From: Acidicapsa acidisoli
GTDB taxonomy: Bacteria > Acidobacteriota > Terriglobia > Terriglobales > Acidobacteriaceae
NCBI RefSeq assembly: GCF_025685625.1
Contig: NZ_JAGSYI010000005.1
Location: 62,001 to 126,000, forward strand
DNA: 64,000 nt
Direction: 5' to 3'
Shown here: positions 50,951 through 61,253 of the stretch, piece by piece
How the letters are laid out: each line of letters begins with the position of its first letter
Position numbering within the stretch: position 1 is the stretch's first letter
The notes under the pieces: model-generated
What the model was told of the DNA's origin: nothing
What the model saw: the letters and a program-made list of their open reading frames with translations, nothing else
Databases searched by the model: none
Position numbers and translations under genes: made by a program

Positions 50951-53900
50951 TTAGTAAATGATCTTCAGGCCGAACTGGACTATGCGCGGCTCGAAGGTGC
51001 TGGAGATTTGGCCACCGCTGGTGGGCAGGCCGCCGGTGATCGCGGAGAGACCTGGCGTTGCGCCGGTGCTCAGGGTGTCGCCGGTGGTACCCTGGGTGCC
51101 GCTGATGGTGCTGGGCAGATAGAGGTTGGTGTGGTTGAAGAGGTTGTAGATCTCGGTGCGGAACTCGATCTTCAGGCTCTCGATGGGAGTGCTGAATTTC
51201 TTGTTGATGTCGAGGTCGGTTTCATTGAAGGCCGGAGTGCGGCCCTGGTTGCGGGATGAATTGCCGAAGGGGCTGAGGACGGTAACGCCGGTTGCGTCGT
51301 GAATAGGCGGCAGCACGAAGGCGTTGTAGTTGATGTAGTTGACGTAGCCGGTGTTGGCGGCGCGGCTGGAACGGCCCTGCGTGACCTTTTGGCCAGGCAC
51401 GAAATCGGGGCGATACTCGTTGGCTCCGCGGTAGGTGGCTGAGATCTGTTGCGAGACCTGCTGCGCGCTGTTGGGCGTGTAGGTGAGATTGAATGGGGTG
51501 CCTGCCTGGGCGGTGTTGATGGCGCTGATCTGCCATCCGCCGAGGACTGTGTCTTCGGCTCCGTTGATGCCGGAGAGGAACTTGCGGCCGTGTCCGAAGG
51601 GCAGCTCATAGACGAGGCTGGTGACGTTGGCGATGGGCAGGTTGTAATCCGATTGCCCGTAGTCGGCCTTGATGTTGTTGGCGTCCTGGGGCGAGGGGGT
51701 GTTGCCTTCGAGCGAGGCGCTGGCGTTGTCGAGCGAGTGCTCCCAGCTGAAGGAGTTGAGCAGGGTGAGGCCGGCGACCATGCGCTGTTCGTAGCGGACC
51801 TGGAGGGCGTTGTAGTTGGACCAGAATTCGTTGAGCGCTTCGGTGATGTCGCTGGGCCAGTTGCCGTAAGGACGGGTGAAGCCGAGCGACGGGTTCTTCT
51901 GGTTGCCGTTGAGGAAGCCTTGCAGCTTGACGCCGTGGTTGCCGACGTAGGCGATGTCGATGAGGGAGTTCTTGGCGAGCTGTTGCTGGATGCTCAGGAA
52001 GTAGCTCTCGACGTAGCTGTCGCGGGTGTTTTTGGGAACCCAGGTGATGTTGTCGGTGGCCTTGTTGAAGGTGGTTACGAGACCTGAAGGGAAGCCCTGG
52101 CTGGCCGTGGCGTAGCAGCTTGGGGTGGTTGAGCCCACAGCGATGATCTGCGACGGAAGCGGCGAAGCGCATTGGTCGGTGGTGCTGGGCTTGATCTGGG
52201 TGACAGCGGCGAACTGCGCCTGAGGGGCGTTGATGCCGAGGATGTCGCCCGAGCCAGCGCGGGTGTAGTGGACGAAGCCCGTGCCGAAGCCGCCGCGGAT
52301 GGCTGTTTTGGGAGTCGCGGCAAAGGCGAAGCCAATGCGCGGGGAAAAGTCTGCGTAGTCTGGATCGACGAGCGTCTTGCCGTAGACGCCGCCGTAGTTG
52401 ACGGGGGTGATTCCGTTGGCCGCGACTGCGCCGGGGGTGGTGGTGAGGACGGTCTGAGAGGTCGGGTCGAAGTTGGAGATGTTGTTCTTCCACTCAGAGT
52501 AGGGTGAGCCGTATTCCCAACGAACGCCCAGATTGAGCGTCAGCTTGGGGCTGACCTTCCAGTCGTCCTGAGCGTAGGCGCTGTCGAGGGTCTGGCGAAG
52601 GTGCGCTACGAAGTAGTTGGCGAGCTGGTAGCTGGTGGTGGTGCCGAAGAGGAAGTCCGCCCAGTAGGTATCGGAGACGGGCGCGGTTGGGGCTGCGGTG
52701 CCGGTGCTGGTGGTGGAGCAAAGCGCCGAGGTGGCGGCGTCACAGAGGCTGTAGCCGCTGCCGTAGGTCCAGGAACCGTAGAGCGGGTTGTTGTCGTTGA
52801 CGGCCATCCAGATGTGCTCGTATTCGTAGCCGAACTTGAGGGAGTGGTTGCCTTTGACCCAGGTGTAGTTGACTTTGGGATCGAGCAATGCCGGGTTTTG
52901 CCACTGGGGATTGGTGCTCTGACGGCCGAAGCCGCTGAAGCCGGTGATTCCGACGGATGGGAGACCGCCGGCGACGATTGGGTTTGTGGGGAGTCCGGGA
53001 ATCTGGAACGCGTTGTCGCCGATGGATAGGTTGAATTTGCCGGCCTTGGTGCGCGAGATGCCGACGCGGGCATCCAGGACCTTGTTGGGACCGAAGAGGT
53101 GGGTGTAACCGAGGGCAACCTGCTGGTCGAGGATGCGGATGGTGCCGTTGGTCTGGCCGTCCAATGGCAGCGGGATGGTGACGTGATTGACGCCGGTCTC
53201 CTTGCGGTCGCTGATGCGCAGGAACCAGGAGTTGTTGGCGTTCTGCTGGTAGTCGAGGCGGAGATCGCCTTTATCGGCGTTATCGGTGAAGGGCGCCTGC
53301 ACCGAATAATCGTTGGTATTGAGGCCGGTGGTTGACAGGCCGGCAGACGGGAGGGAGATCTGCTTGAAGTAGCCGACGATCTGCGCGGAGAGCGGGTCCA
53401 TGGCGGTGGTGGGAATCGAGGTACCGGCCTGGTAGATGGCGCCGGTGACTGGGTTTCGTACGGGCACGACCAGGTTGCCGTTCAGCTCATTTTGAGTGGG
53501 CAATGTGAGTACGGTGAGCGGCGTCAGATCCTGACGGAAGCCTTCGTAGTCGAGAAAGAAGAAGAGTTTGTCTTTCTGGATCGGACCGCCGAAGTTCATG
53601 CCGAACTGGTTGCGGTTGAAGGCAGGCTTCTTGAACGGAGTTACTGCGCCGGTGTTGCTGACGACGTTGGGCTTGAAGAAGCCTGCGGCATTCAGATCGG
53701 TGTTGCGGAGGAAGTCGTAGGCTGTGGCGTGAAAAGCGTTCGTTCCGGAAGCGGAGGCGACGTTGATGGTGGCCCCAGAGGAACGGCCGTACTCGGCGCT
53801 CTCGTTGTTCGTCACGACCTGGAACTCGGCGACGGAGTCAGGCGCGATGGCGATGATCTGGTTGTCGAAGCCTTGATTGCTTTCGCCGTAGGCGTTGTTG

Positions 53901-54517
53901 TCCATGCCGTCGAGCAGGAAGTTGTTGAACATGCTGCGCTGGCCGTTGACGTTGTATGCGCCCTCGCGCACAAGGCTGCTGATGGAGCTGGTGGTGGCCG
54001 CGGTGGGCGCCTGACGGCTGCCGGTGACGAGCGCGAGCAGGTCGGAGTAATTGCGGCTCACGAGCGGAAGCGCTTCGCTTTGATAGTTGGTGATGGTCTG
54101 GCCGCGTTGGCTGGTGTCGGTTTCGAGCGACAGCGCGACGTCGTTGACTTCGACGGTGCTATCGGAACCGCCGACCTTGAGTGAAAGATCGATGCGGGTA
54201 CGGCCGGAAACGGAGACGCTGATGTTTTCCGCGACTGCGGTGGAGAAGCCCTGCGACTCTGCCTTGACGGTGTAGACGCCGACACGCAGCGAGGGGAACT
54301 CGTATTCGCCGGAGGAGTTTGTGGTGGTGGTGGCGACGATGCCTGTAGCGGTGTTGGTAGCGGAGACGGATGCGCCGGGAACGATGGCTCCCGAACTGTC
54401 GTGGATGGCGCCGACAATGCTGCCGTCCTCAAACTGAGCTCTTACTATATTTGCGCTAAGTAAGAAGATCAGGCCTGCCAAAAAGGAAAAGGAAATGTTT
54501 CTTAGAATACGTGTCAT
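50951..54517 (-). CDS. TonB-dependent receptor, Oar-like, with carboxypeptidase-regulatory-like domain
   Basis: Complete outer-membrane receptor of about 1188 residues. ATG 54517 is used because the hydrophobic signal (ISFSFLAGLIFLLSANIVRA) follows at once; an upstream start at 54643 would add 42 residues. The carboxypeptidase-regulatory-like domain is GSIVGAIHDSSGAIVPGA. The plug shows the EALPLVSRNYSDLLALVTG and FLLDGMDNNAY patterns, and ESAEYGRSSGATINVASASG. Barrel motifs include LNLGVRWEYG and FSPRIGFAFA, and the C-terminus is IVQFGLKIIY, ending in the usual aromatic residue. The substrate is unknown. Confidence 0.95.
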   Translation of the reverse strand: MTRILRNISFSFLAGLIFLLSANIVRAQFEDGSIVGAIHDSSGAIVPGASVSATNTATGIVATTTTNSSGEYEFPSLRVGVYTVKAESQGFSTAVAENISVSVSGRTRIDLSLKVGGSDSTVEVNDVALSLETDTSQRGQTITNYQSEALPLVSRNYSDLLALVTGSRQAPTAATTSSISSLVREGAYNVNGQRSMFNNFLLDGMDNNAYGESNQGFDNQIIAIAPDSVAEFQVVTNNESAEYGRSSGATINVASASGTNAFHATAYDFLRNTDLNAAGFFKPNVVSNTGAVTPFKKPAFNRNQFGMNFGGPIQKDKLFFFLDYEGFRQDLTPLTVLTLPTQNELNGNLVVPVRNPVTGAIYQAGTSIPTTAMDPLSAQIVGYFKQISLPSAGLSTTGLNTNDYSVQAPFTDNADKGDLRLDYQQNANNSWFLRISDRKETGVNHVTIPLPLDGQTNGTIRILDQQVALGYTHLFGPNKVLDARVGISRTKAGKFNLSIGDNAFQIPGLPTNPIVAGGLPSVGITGFSGFGRQSTNPQWQNPALLDPKVNYTWVKGNHSLKFGYEYEHIWMAVNDNNPLYGSWTYGSGYSLCDAATSALCSTTSTGTAAPTAPVSDTYWADFLFGTTTSYQLANYFVAHLRQTLDSAYAQDDWKVSPKLTLNLGVRWEYGSPYSEWKNNISNFDPTSQTVLTTTPGAVAANGITPVNYGGVYGKTLVDPDYADFSPRIGFAFAATPKTAIRGGFGTGFVHYTRAGSGDILGINAPQAQFAAVTQIKPSTTDQCASPLPSQIIAVGSTTPSCYATASQGFPSGLVTTFNKATDNITWVPKNTRDSYVESYFLSIQQQLAKNSLIDIAYVGNHGVKLQGFLNGNQKNPSLGFTRPYGNWPSDITEALNEFWSNYNALQVRYEQRMVAGLTLLNSFSWEHSLDNASASLEGNTPSPQDANNIKADYGQSDYNLPIANVTSLVYELPFGHGRKFLSGINGAEDTVLGGWQISAINTAQAGTPFNLTYTPNSAQQVSQQISATYRGANEYRPDFVPGQKVTQGRSSRAANTGYVNYINYNAFVLPPIHDATGVTVLSPFGNSSRNQGRTPAFNETDLDINKKFSTPIESLKIEFRTEIYNLFNHTNLYLPSTISGTQGTTGDTLSTGATPGLSAITGGLPTSGGQISSTFEPRIVQFGLKIIY

Positions 54518-55345
54518 ATTGCTTAAGATAGGCAGAAACCAATAGGCGATTTTTAATCTACGGTTAACAGAATTTGAATTCTGCGTTGTCTGGCGTGCAA
54601 AACCTGGTTCGCAAGCTGTCGGCGATCGCGGCATCCGTCCCAAAAGCTACGGAGTTTAATCGTCGAGCTGCTGGAGAGAGCGCGGCGATGACCGGATACG
54701 ATCAGCTACGGTCCGATTGGATCTCCGAACGGTAGAAAAACGGCGCCCATGTCCGGCTCCAGTTTTGGGCAGCCTCCTAATTTCTCCTGAACCCGGGAAA
54801 AAGCCAGCATATCGGCTGCATGAGTGACTCAGCCCGTTACCAAGAACCAACAATTATTGGTTTTCGCGCATTCGGAGCGTGGCGAATAGTCTAATCAATA
54901 GTGACTTCGCAGATTTCACCGCTTTCAGGTATATACTGGTTCGCGTTCGGCTTCCCGTGCTCGCCGATTAAAGCCGCTCACGAACTGCAGGGCCCCCAAG
55001 CAGAAAGATCGGCGACCTCGATTCCCTAAGATTCCTTCCAAACCAGACGTTTGACGCGCGCTCAAAGATGGGCATGTTGCGGGGCGTAAGCGTCGAGAAC
55101 ATCAACGACAGAACGTGTGAATTCAGGAATATGATTCGTGGCTCCGCTAGGAGAGAAGCGAATTGCCTCCCCGATCATTCCGTGAGAGCTTCTCCAAGCT
55201 GCCCGTGAATCCCGTTTAGAAGCTCACGACTTGCAGGAGAGGCTCACTTTGCAAAAGGTATCGAACGCCACGCCTTCGGGAACATGTGATTTTGCTGGCT
55301 GACGCTCGCATTCAGCGATTTAGTTGAACGCAAAGGAGGAAAGAC
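54518..55345. other. Gene-free region with the receptor and VOC gene promoters
   Basis: An 828-bp gap between divergent genes. An inverted repeat AACCAA, 6 bp, TTGGTT is at 54845-54862. A strong ribosome-binding site GGAGGAAAG lies just before the VOC start at 55346. Frames here look non-coding. No tRNA or other RNA was recognised. Confidence 0.5.
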
Positions 55346-56041
55346 ATGGCAAATACGACGTATGAAATTCAATCTAACGACGCCGCCAGCGATGCTGGCG
55401 TTGCGAAAGTCGACATGAAGTTCGAAATCGTCGTTATCCCCGTCTCGGATGTCGATCGCGCGAAGGAGTTCTACGGGAGGCTCGGGTGGCGACTCGACGC
55501 CGACTACGACAACGGTAAGGATTATCGTGTGATTCAGTTCACACCACCTGGCTCCGGGTGCTCCGTCATCTTCGGGAAGAACGTCACCGGGGCGGCTCCC
55601 GGCTCAGCCCAGGGCCTTTATCTGATCGTCGACGACATCGAGACCGCGCGCAAGAATCTGCTCCGTCATAGCGTTGAGGTCAGCGAAGTATTCCACGGCG
55701 CTGCAGACGTGTACTCCGGCCCGGACGAGCCCTACCTGTTTGGACGGATTCGAGTCAACGGCCCTGATCCCGAGCATCGCAGCTACCGCTCGTTCGCCTC
55801 GTTCAGAGATCCGGACGGGAACGGCTGGCTGTTCCAGGAAATCACGACGCGGCTTCCGGGTCGCATCGACAACACGGCGACGACCTTTGCATCAGCGAAC
55901 GATCTGGCAAACGCGTTTCGGCGTGCGGAGGCCGCCCACGGCGAGCACGAGAAGCGCATCGGGCAGCGCGACGCGAACTGGGCAGACTGGTATGCCGCTT
56001 ACATGGTGGCTGAACAGTCAGGCAAAGAGCTGCCACAATGA
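55346..56041 (+). CDS. VOC-family (glyoxalase/bleomycin-resistance-like) protein
   Basis: A 231-residue protein with a vicinal-oxygen-chelate domain in the first two thirds: FEIVVIPVSDVDRAKEFYGR, LGWRLDADYDNG and FRDPDGNGWLFQEI, where the Glu in the last motif is a usual metal ligand. The C-terminal about 60 residues (FRRAEAAHGEHEKRIGQRD through WADWYAAYMVAEQ) form an added helical domain found in some longer VOC proteins. GGAGGAAAG lies directly upstream. It is followed by an SDR gene 72 bp away on the same strand. Confidence 0.88.
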   Translation: MANTTYEIQSNDAASDAGVAKVDMKFEIVVIPVSDVDRAKEFYGRLGWRLDADYDNGKDYRVIQFTPPGSGCSVIFGKNVTGAAPGSAQGLYLIVDDIETARKNLLRHSVEVSEVFHGAADVYSGPDEPYLFGRIRVNGPDPEHRSYRSFASFRDPDGNGWLFQEITTRLPGRIDNTATTFASANDLANAFRRAEAAHGEHEKRIGQRDANWADWYAAYMVAEQSGKELPQ

Positions 56042-56113
56042 ACGACTCCGCTGGGAGCTACATCGTTCCCGGCGAGACGTCAAGGCTCTCGATCGCGGGT
56101 TCCTGGAGGAATC

Positions 56114-56896
56114 ATGAAACTCACAGGCAAGAAGGCTCTCATTACCGGAGGAAACAGCGGGATCGGCCTGGCCACAGCCCGCCTTTTCATCTCTGAAGGC
56201 GCTGAAGTCGCAATTACGGGTCGCGATCAACAGACACTCGATGAAGCGGTCGCCAAGCTGGGATCGAAGGCACAGGGCTATCGCGCCGACGTTACGGTTG
56301 CGGAGGACCGCAAGAAGCTCTTCGCTGAACTCGCCAAAGACTTTGGCAAACTTGACATCGTCTTCGCCAATGCAGGCATTTCTGGCAGGACGCCGACTGG
56401 CACGACCGACGAAGCCATCTTCGAAAGGGTAGTCCACACCAATCTCAACGGTGCTTTCTTTACCGTCAATTCAGCCGCTCCTCTCATGAACGACAACGGC
56501 AGCATCATCTTCAACGGATCGGTGCACAATTATCTCGGTCAACCAGGCGTGGCTGCCTATGCTGCCACGAAAGGCGGACTCGTCTCGATGGCGCGATCCA
56601 TCGCTGCGGATCTTGCACCGCGCAAAATTCGCGTGAACGTGGTGGCTCCGGGAGCGACGAAGACTCCCATCTGGAAACGCGGGCCGCGCGCCGATGCCAC
56701 TCAAGAGGAATCCGCAAAACTTTCCGACTTCTTCTCTTCCGCAGTTCCGCTGGGCCGCTGGGGCGAGCCAGAGGAATTAGCGAAGGCTGTGCTTTTTCTT
56801 GCCTCGGACGATTCATCGTACATTAATGCGGTCGAGCTGATGGTTGACGGCGGATTGACCGGCGCTCCCTTCGGAGCCCCCATTCTTCGCGGATGA
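56114..56896 (+). CDS. SDR-family oxidoreductase
   Basis: NAD(P)-dependent reductase of 260 residues. The nucleotide motif is ITGGNSGIGLATARLFISEG. IVFANAGIS is the NAG stretch. The active-site Tyr and Lys are in AAYAATKGGLVSMARSIAAD. IRVNVVAPGATKTPIW and a C-terminal SYINAVELMVDGGLTGA follow. It is the classical FabG/glucose-dehydrogenase-like type. It lies 72 bp after the VOC gene and upstream of the CMD-like gene, an apparent detoxification operon. The substrate is unknown. Confidence 0.93.
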   Translation: MKLTGKKALITGGNSGIGLATARLFISEGAEVAITGRDQQTLDEAVAKLGSKAQGYRADVTVAEDRKKLFAELAKDFGKLDIVFANAGISGRTPTGTTDEAIFERVVHTNLNGAFFTVNSAAPLMNDNGSIIFNGSVHNYLGQPGVAAYAATKGGLVSMARSIAADLAPRKIRVNVVAPGATKTPIWKRGPRADATQEESAKLSDFFSSAVPLGRWGEPEELAKAVLFLASDDSSYINAVELMVDGGLTGAPFGAPILRG

Positions 56897-57004
56897 CACC
56901 GGAGTGCGTTTTGGGGAGTCACCCCTGAATCGCATCACCAAACGCGCTTTCCGCACCCTCTTAGCCGGAAGCGCTTTACAAAAAACCGAAAAGGAGCCAC
57001 TCAC

Positions 57005-57310
57005 ATGTTTGATATGAGGAATCTCACTAAGCTCAAGAAGCTCGATGAGAATGCGCCTGATGTGATGAAAGCCTTCTGGGCCTTTAATGCAGAGTTGTTC
57101 AAAGACGGCGCCATCGATGTCCTGCACAAGCAGCTGATGGCGGTGGCGGTCGCGCTGACAACGCAGTGTCCTTACTGCATTGAGTTGCATATGAAAGATG
57201 CGCGTCGGGCCGGAGCAAATGACACGATGCTGACGGAAGCGGCCATGGTCGCCGCCGCAATGCGGGCAAACGCGACGGTCACCCACGCGTCGCACTTGTT
57301 CAAAGAGTAA
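57005..57310 (+). CDS. Carboxymuconolactone decarboxylase-like (AhpD-type) protein
   Basis: A 101-residue helical protein. The active CxxC with the following His is CPYCIELH (residues 55-62), the thiol-redox motif of AhpD-like members, where peroxidase-linked disulfide reduction is known. The rest, including WAFNAELFKDGAIDVLHKQL and AAAMRANATVTHASHLF, fits the family. It is the third gene after VOC and SDR, 108 bp downstream of the latter. Decarboxylase activity is unlikely; a role in thiol redox defence is inferred. Confidence 0.9.
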   Translation: MFDMRNLTKLKKLDENAPDVMKAFWAFNAELFKDGAIDVLHKQLMAVAVALTTQCPYCIELHMKDARRAGANDTMLTEAAMVAAAMRANATVTHASHLFKE

Positions 57311-57744
57311 CGGGGAGCAAATGTCTTGAAGCAAAGATGTTGATGCCCCATGTATTCGAGTGAGGGTTTGGACCGCCCGGCTAGTGGAGCAAAAAGCTAA
57401 GAGTACTGGAAAGTCTTGATTGGCCCTTTACCTCCGTAGCTTCGCTCTCAATCATCCTATTCACCGCCGAGGGTCGGCTCCGTCAGCGGAACGGATTTCG
57501 GCAACGGCTAAAAGTGTGGCTAAAGGGCCAGATTTTCAATTCGCGCATGCTCGGTCGAGGCACTCATCGAGCAGTGTGGGCGGAGAGGTACCCGAGGTTC
57601 CAGGTTCAGCGCGGACGGCGGAAAGCTCGGAAATGAGCTTCCCTCCCGCCCTACTGATTGTTCGGCGACAATGCCGGATTCTCCCGCTTGTGATGCTGGA
57701 GGCGGGAGCTTCCAATCCTGTCTTTCCGCTGTGACGCACTCAAA
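57311..57744. other. Intergenic region, nothing recognised
   Basis: A 434-bp gap between the CMD-like gene and the convergent esterase gene. Both strands have short open frames (57420-57734 plus and 57536-57739 minus) with Arg/Ser/Pro-rich translations and no start signals. No terminator with a T-tract was identified. Confidence 0.5.
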
Positions 57745-58881
57745 TCAGTGCTTTGCGCCGGCGATGGGGTAACCCTGCCAGAGATATTCGAGGGCTTCGG
57801 GCAGCGTTTGCTGTTTTACGGCGCGGTCGGTGTGGCCAGCGTTCCGGGCGAAGACGAATTGATAATGGTAGCCCTTGGCGGCTAGCACTTTGGCCATCTC
57901 TTCATTGGCTACAACCCAGTCGTGCATGTTGTCGCGCATGACGTTTGGATTGTAGAGGTCTCGGTCGCCTACTTCCATCCAGATTCGCAGTGGTTTGGCC
58001 GGGGTGGTTGGGATGAGATGCTCATGGAACTCCCATGCGCCGTGGGGGGTTTGGGGATTTGAGGGCCACTGCTGGTTTACGTAGGTGCCCGAATACGTCA
58101 GAACGCGATGGTAAAGCTCAGGGTGATACCAGGCCATGATCAGGGCGCAGGAGCCTCCGGAGCTTCCACCCATGGTTGCGCGGCCATCGGGATCTTTGGT
58201 CAGCTTGACGTGGGCCTGGGACTCGACGAGGGGAAGAACTTCTTGCTCGACGAACTCGGCATAGCGGCCGGACATGGTGTCGTATTCGAGGCCGCGCTCG
58301 CTGCCCTGGGCGTCGCCGCTACCGTTACCGATGGAGATGGCGATCATCACGGGGACGCGATGCTCTGCGATGAGGCCATCGAGAGCGGTGAACAGAGCAC
58401 GATCAGGCCCGTCCGCGCCGACGATGAAGGGCGCGACTGTGCCGGGAACGTACTGTTTAGGGACGTAGACGGCTACGTGGCGCGTGTACGGAGCGGGATG
58501 GCTGGTGGTTACGATGAGTTTGGCTGGATCGGTCGGATCGGGAGTGCCGAAGGTGTTTGGGTCGCGGGCGATTCCCGGGAAGAACTTGCTATCGGCTGAG
58601 TTCATGGTGAACTCGACTACAGTGCCCTGCGGGACGCTGTCCTTGGGCTGCATGTCGGGCGCTGGGTTATGGGTGGGACCGAGGATGAAGTTTCCGTCGG
58701 CGTCCGGTGGGGCGTTTGTGCCGTCGGGCAGTTCTTTGGCTGCGACATACCCGGGCGTGTGGGGGTCGCGAGTGGGTGGGGTCGGGCGCGCGGGTGGCGC
58801 CTGGGAGATGGCCGGGGCTGCCGTCAGAGCGAGAACCAGGGCGATGCTCAACAGACGGACCAACGGGGATTTCATTTTCAT
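57745..58881 (-). CDS. Exported esterase, alpha/beta-hydrolase (enterochelin-esterase-like)
   Basis: A 378-residue exported serine hydrolase. ATG 58881 (with another at 58875) is preferred to an upstream frame start at 58977 because the signal peptide (LVRLLSIALVLALTAAPAIS) begins just after it. The Pro-rich linker PPARPTPPTRDPHTPG follows. The nucleophile elbow is MGGSSGGSCAL and the His is in RNAGHTDRAV. The N-terminal beta-sandwich-like part (EFTMNSADSKFFPG) is typical of such esterases with a carbohydrate-binding-like domain. It may deacylate plant polymers; this is inferred. Confidence 0.87.
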   Translation of the reverse strand: MKMKSPLVRLLSIALVLALTAAPAISQAPPARPTPPTRDPHTPGYVAAKELPDGTNAPPDADGNFILGPTHNPAPDMQPKDSVPQGTVVEFTMNSADSKFFPGIARDPNTFGTPDPTDPAKLIVTTSHPAPYTRHVAVYVPKQYVPGTVAPFIVGADGPDRALFTALDGLIAEHRVPVMIAISIGNGSGDAQGSERGLEYDTMSGRYAEFVEQEVLPLVESQAHVKLTKDPDGRATMGGSSGGSCALIMAWYHPELYHRVLTYSGTYVNQQWPSNPQTPHGAWEFHEHLIPTTPAKPLRIWMEVGDRDLYNPNVMRDNMHDWVVANEEMAKVLAAKGYHYQFVFARNAGHTDRAVKQQTLPEALEYLWQGYPIAGAKH

Positions 58882-59058
58882 CGCGGCGAGTTTCCTTCCG
58901 GCGTTCTGGGAGATGGTTGCGTTCTGAAACCAAATTGTATTGGATCGCCTTCTTCGCGGCTTACACGGACTGGCCATTTCAATTGCGTGAATTTTCCGTT
59001 ACGCTCGAAAGATACGGCTCGATTGCCGAATTGATATTCATCGAGGTTTTACCCGCTC

Positions 59059-60099
59059 ATGACCACTGCCGATCTGTTGCGAATGCCCTACCCTGCCGAA
59101 TTTACGGCGGGCGCCCAATCTGCGGTGACGACCTGTCTGCGGATTGAACCGTCGGAGAAGGTGACGCTGATTACAGATCGCGCGACAGAGCAGATTGCCG
59201 CCTCCATTGGCGAACAACTTGCCGCACGCGGCTGCGAGTGGAATGCGTTTCTTTTGGAAGACCTTGCGCCGCGGCCTCTGATTGATATGCCGGCGGCGGT
59301 GTTGGCCGATATGGAGAGTTCGCAGGTATCGATCTTTGCCGTCCAGGTGCAACAGAATGAGCTGCATTCGCGCATGCAGATGACGGATGTCGTCAATCGA
59401 CGGCGGATGCGCCATGCGCACATGGTCAACATTACACCCGAGATCATGTGCCAGGGGATGCGGGCTGACTTTAACCTCGTGGACCGGCTCTCGCAGCAGG
59501 TTCTGGAACGGGTGCGCAAGGCAACGCGGATTCGCGCTACGACGGCGGCAGGAACGGATATCACGGCGGAGATGAATCCGGGATACAAGTGGTTCAAGAC
59601 GAGCGGCATTATCAGTCCGGAAAAATGGGGCAATCTGCCGGGCGGGGAATGCTTTACCTCTCCGGGCGAGGTGAACGGGAGATTTGTGGTGGACGGCGTG
59701 GTGGGGGATTGGCTGTGTGCGCGCTATGGGCTGCTGCATGCAACTCCGCTGACGATCGAGATTGCCGAGAACAGGATCGTAAGTTGCTGCAGCGTAAACA
59801 AGGCGCTCGAAGCGGATTTCTGGGCCTACACGCACACCGACGAGAACTCGGATCGGGTAGGGGAATTTGCCATCGGGACGAATCTCGGGGTGGAGCGGGT
59901 CATCGGTAATATTCTGCAAGATGAGAAGTTTCCGGGTATCCATATCGCCTTTGGGAACCCGTATGGCGAACATACGGGCGCGCCGTGGCGCTCCGGTACA
60001 CACATCGATGTAGTTGGATTGGGATTCAATATCTGGCTTGATTCGGAAGCCGGGCAGGAGCAGATCATGCGCGACGGGCGGTTTTTGATCGCGGCTTGA
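59059..60099 (+). CDS. M29-type aminopeptidase (aminopeptidase T/AmpS-like)
   Basis: Two-metal aminopeptidase of 346 residues. Metal-ligand motifs are LPGGECFTSPGEVNGRFV (residues about 193-210, Glu), RVGEFAIGTNLG (Glu), KFPGIHIAFGNPYG (His) and SGTHIDVV (His and Asp). These correspond to the M29 family pattern. The N-terminal part is a Rossmann-like domain (KVTLITDRATEQIAASIGEQ). There is no signal peptide, so it is cytoplasmic. It is followed by the aldo/keto reductase gene 162 bp away. Confidence 0.85.
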   Translation: MTTADLLRMPYPAEFTAGAQSAVTTCLRIEPSEKVTLITDRATEQIAASIGEQLAARGCEWNAFLLEDLAPRPLIDMPAAVLADMESSQVSIFAVQVQQNELHSRMQMTDVVNRRRMRHAHMVNITPEIMCQGMRADFNLVDRLSQQVLERVRKATRIRATTAAGTDITAEMNPGYKWFKTSGIISPEKWGNLPGGECFTSPGEVNGRFVVDGVVGDWLCARYGLLHATPLTIEIAENRIVSCCSVNKALEADFWAYTHTDENSDRVGEFAIGTNLGVERVIGNILQDEKFPGIHIAFGNPYGEHTGAPWRSGTHIDVVGLGFNIWLDSEAGQEQIMRDGRFLIAA

Positions 60100-60261
60100 T
60101 GTTTTCCATCCAGTATCCTTCAATCCAGAATGTGGAGAGATTTGCGGGCTATCAAAGCATGACGCTATTTCTTAATCAGACATCAATGTGATTGCGGGAA
60201 GCTGTGGAGGATCTGAGTTTCTGCAGCGGATCGAGTTCCCCGGGCATCTACTACTTCGTAT

Positions 60262-61242
60262 ATGACTACTACTACTTCCCCTTCTTTGCATAAGCTCGGC
60301 AATTCTGATCTTCACCTGACTCCGATCGGCTTTGGCGCGTGGGCCATCGGCGGCGGCAACTGGGATTTCGCGTGGGGCCCCCAGAATGACGACGAATCCA
60401 TTCGCGCGATTCATCAGGCGCTCGACGAAGGTATTAACTGGATCGACACTGCGGCAATCTACGGCCTGGGGCACTCGGAAGAGATTGTCGCCAAGGCGGT
60501 TAAAACGAGTTCGCATAAGCCGCTGGTCTTTACCAAGTGCGCGATGCGCTGGGACGAAAACCGGACGATCTACCGATCGATCACGGCCGCCAGCGTGCAA
60601 GAAGAGCTGGACGCTTCGCTGCGGCGGCTCGGTGTAGAAACAATCGATTTGTACCAGATTCACTGGCCGAATCCGGACGCAGAGATCGAAGAGGGTTGGG
60701 CCGAACTGGCGCGGCAGCAGAAGGCCGGGAAGATTCGCTGGATCGGAATCTCCAACTTTAATGTAGAGCAGATGAAGCGGGTGCAGGCGATTGCGCCGAT
60801 CACCAGCTTGCAGCCGCCGTATTCGATGCTGAGGCCAGCTGTTGAACAGGAAATTTTGCCGTATTGCCTGGCCAACGGCATTGGCGTCATCAACTACTCC
60901 CCGATGGTCAGCGGTTTGCTCACGGGACGCATGAGCGCGGAGCGGGTCGCGGCGATGCCTTCGGATGACTGGCGCCGTAAGGCGGTGGAGTTCAACGAAC
61001 CTCGCCTGAGCCGGAATCTGCGTCTTGTCGAACTGCTGCGCAAGATTGGGTCGGCGCACGGCGTGGAGCCGGGCGTAGTCGCTGTCGCGTGGACACTCCA
61101 TCACCCTGCGATTACGGCTGCTATTGTTGGCGGACGAAGCCCCGAGCAGGTCAAGGGACTTGCGCCAGCTCTGCATTTCCGATTAAACGACGAGGAATTT
61201 TCCAATATTGGGAAATTCCTGGTGGAGAATCCGGTAGCGTAG
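60262..61242 (+). CDS. Aldo/keto reductase
   Basis: NADPH-dependent reductase of 326 residues. The tetrad is visible: Asp and Tyr in INWIDTAAIYGLGHSEE, Lys in LVFTKCAMRW and His in YQIHWPNPD. The cofactor-binding part is SPMVSGLLTGRMS with a C-terminal IVGGRSPEQV. The TIM-barrel order is complete. The family is like YajO/Tas or AKR11 types with broad aldehyde and ketone substrates. It stands alone and is followed by a strong terminator. Confidence 0.93.
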   Translation: MTTTTSPSLHKLGNSDLHLTPIGFGAWAIGGGNWDFAWGPQNDDESIRAIHQALDEGINWIDTAAIYGLGHSEEIVAKAVKTSSHKPLVFTKCAMRWDENRTIYRSITAASVQEELDASLRRLGVETIDLYQIHWPNPDAEIEEGWAELARQQKAGKIRWIGISNFNVEQMKRVQAIAPITSLQPPYSMLRPAVEQEILPYCLANGIGVINYSPMVSGLLTGRMSAERVAAMPSDDWRRKAVEFNEPRLSRNLRLVELLRKIGSAHGVEPGVVAVAWTLHHPAITAAIVGGRSPEQVKGLAPALHFRLNDEEFSNIGKFLVENPVA

Positions 61243-61253
61243 TTCCTAAACGG

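Noticed and set aside
57420-57734. Small plus-strand gene in the 57.3-57.7 kb gap
   Set aside because: No ribosome-binding site, Arg/Ser/Pro-rich translation and no recognisable family.
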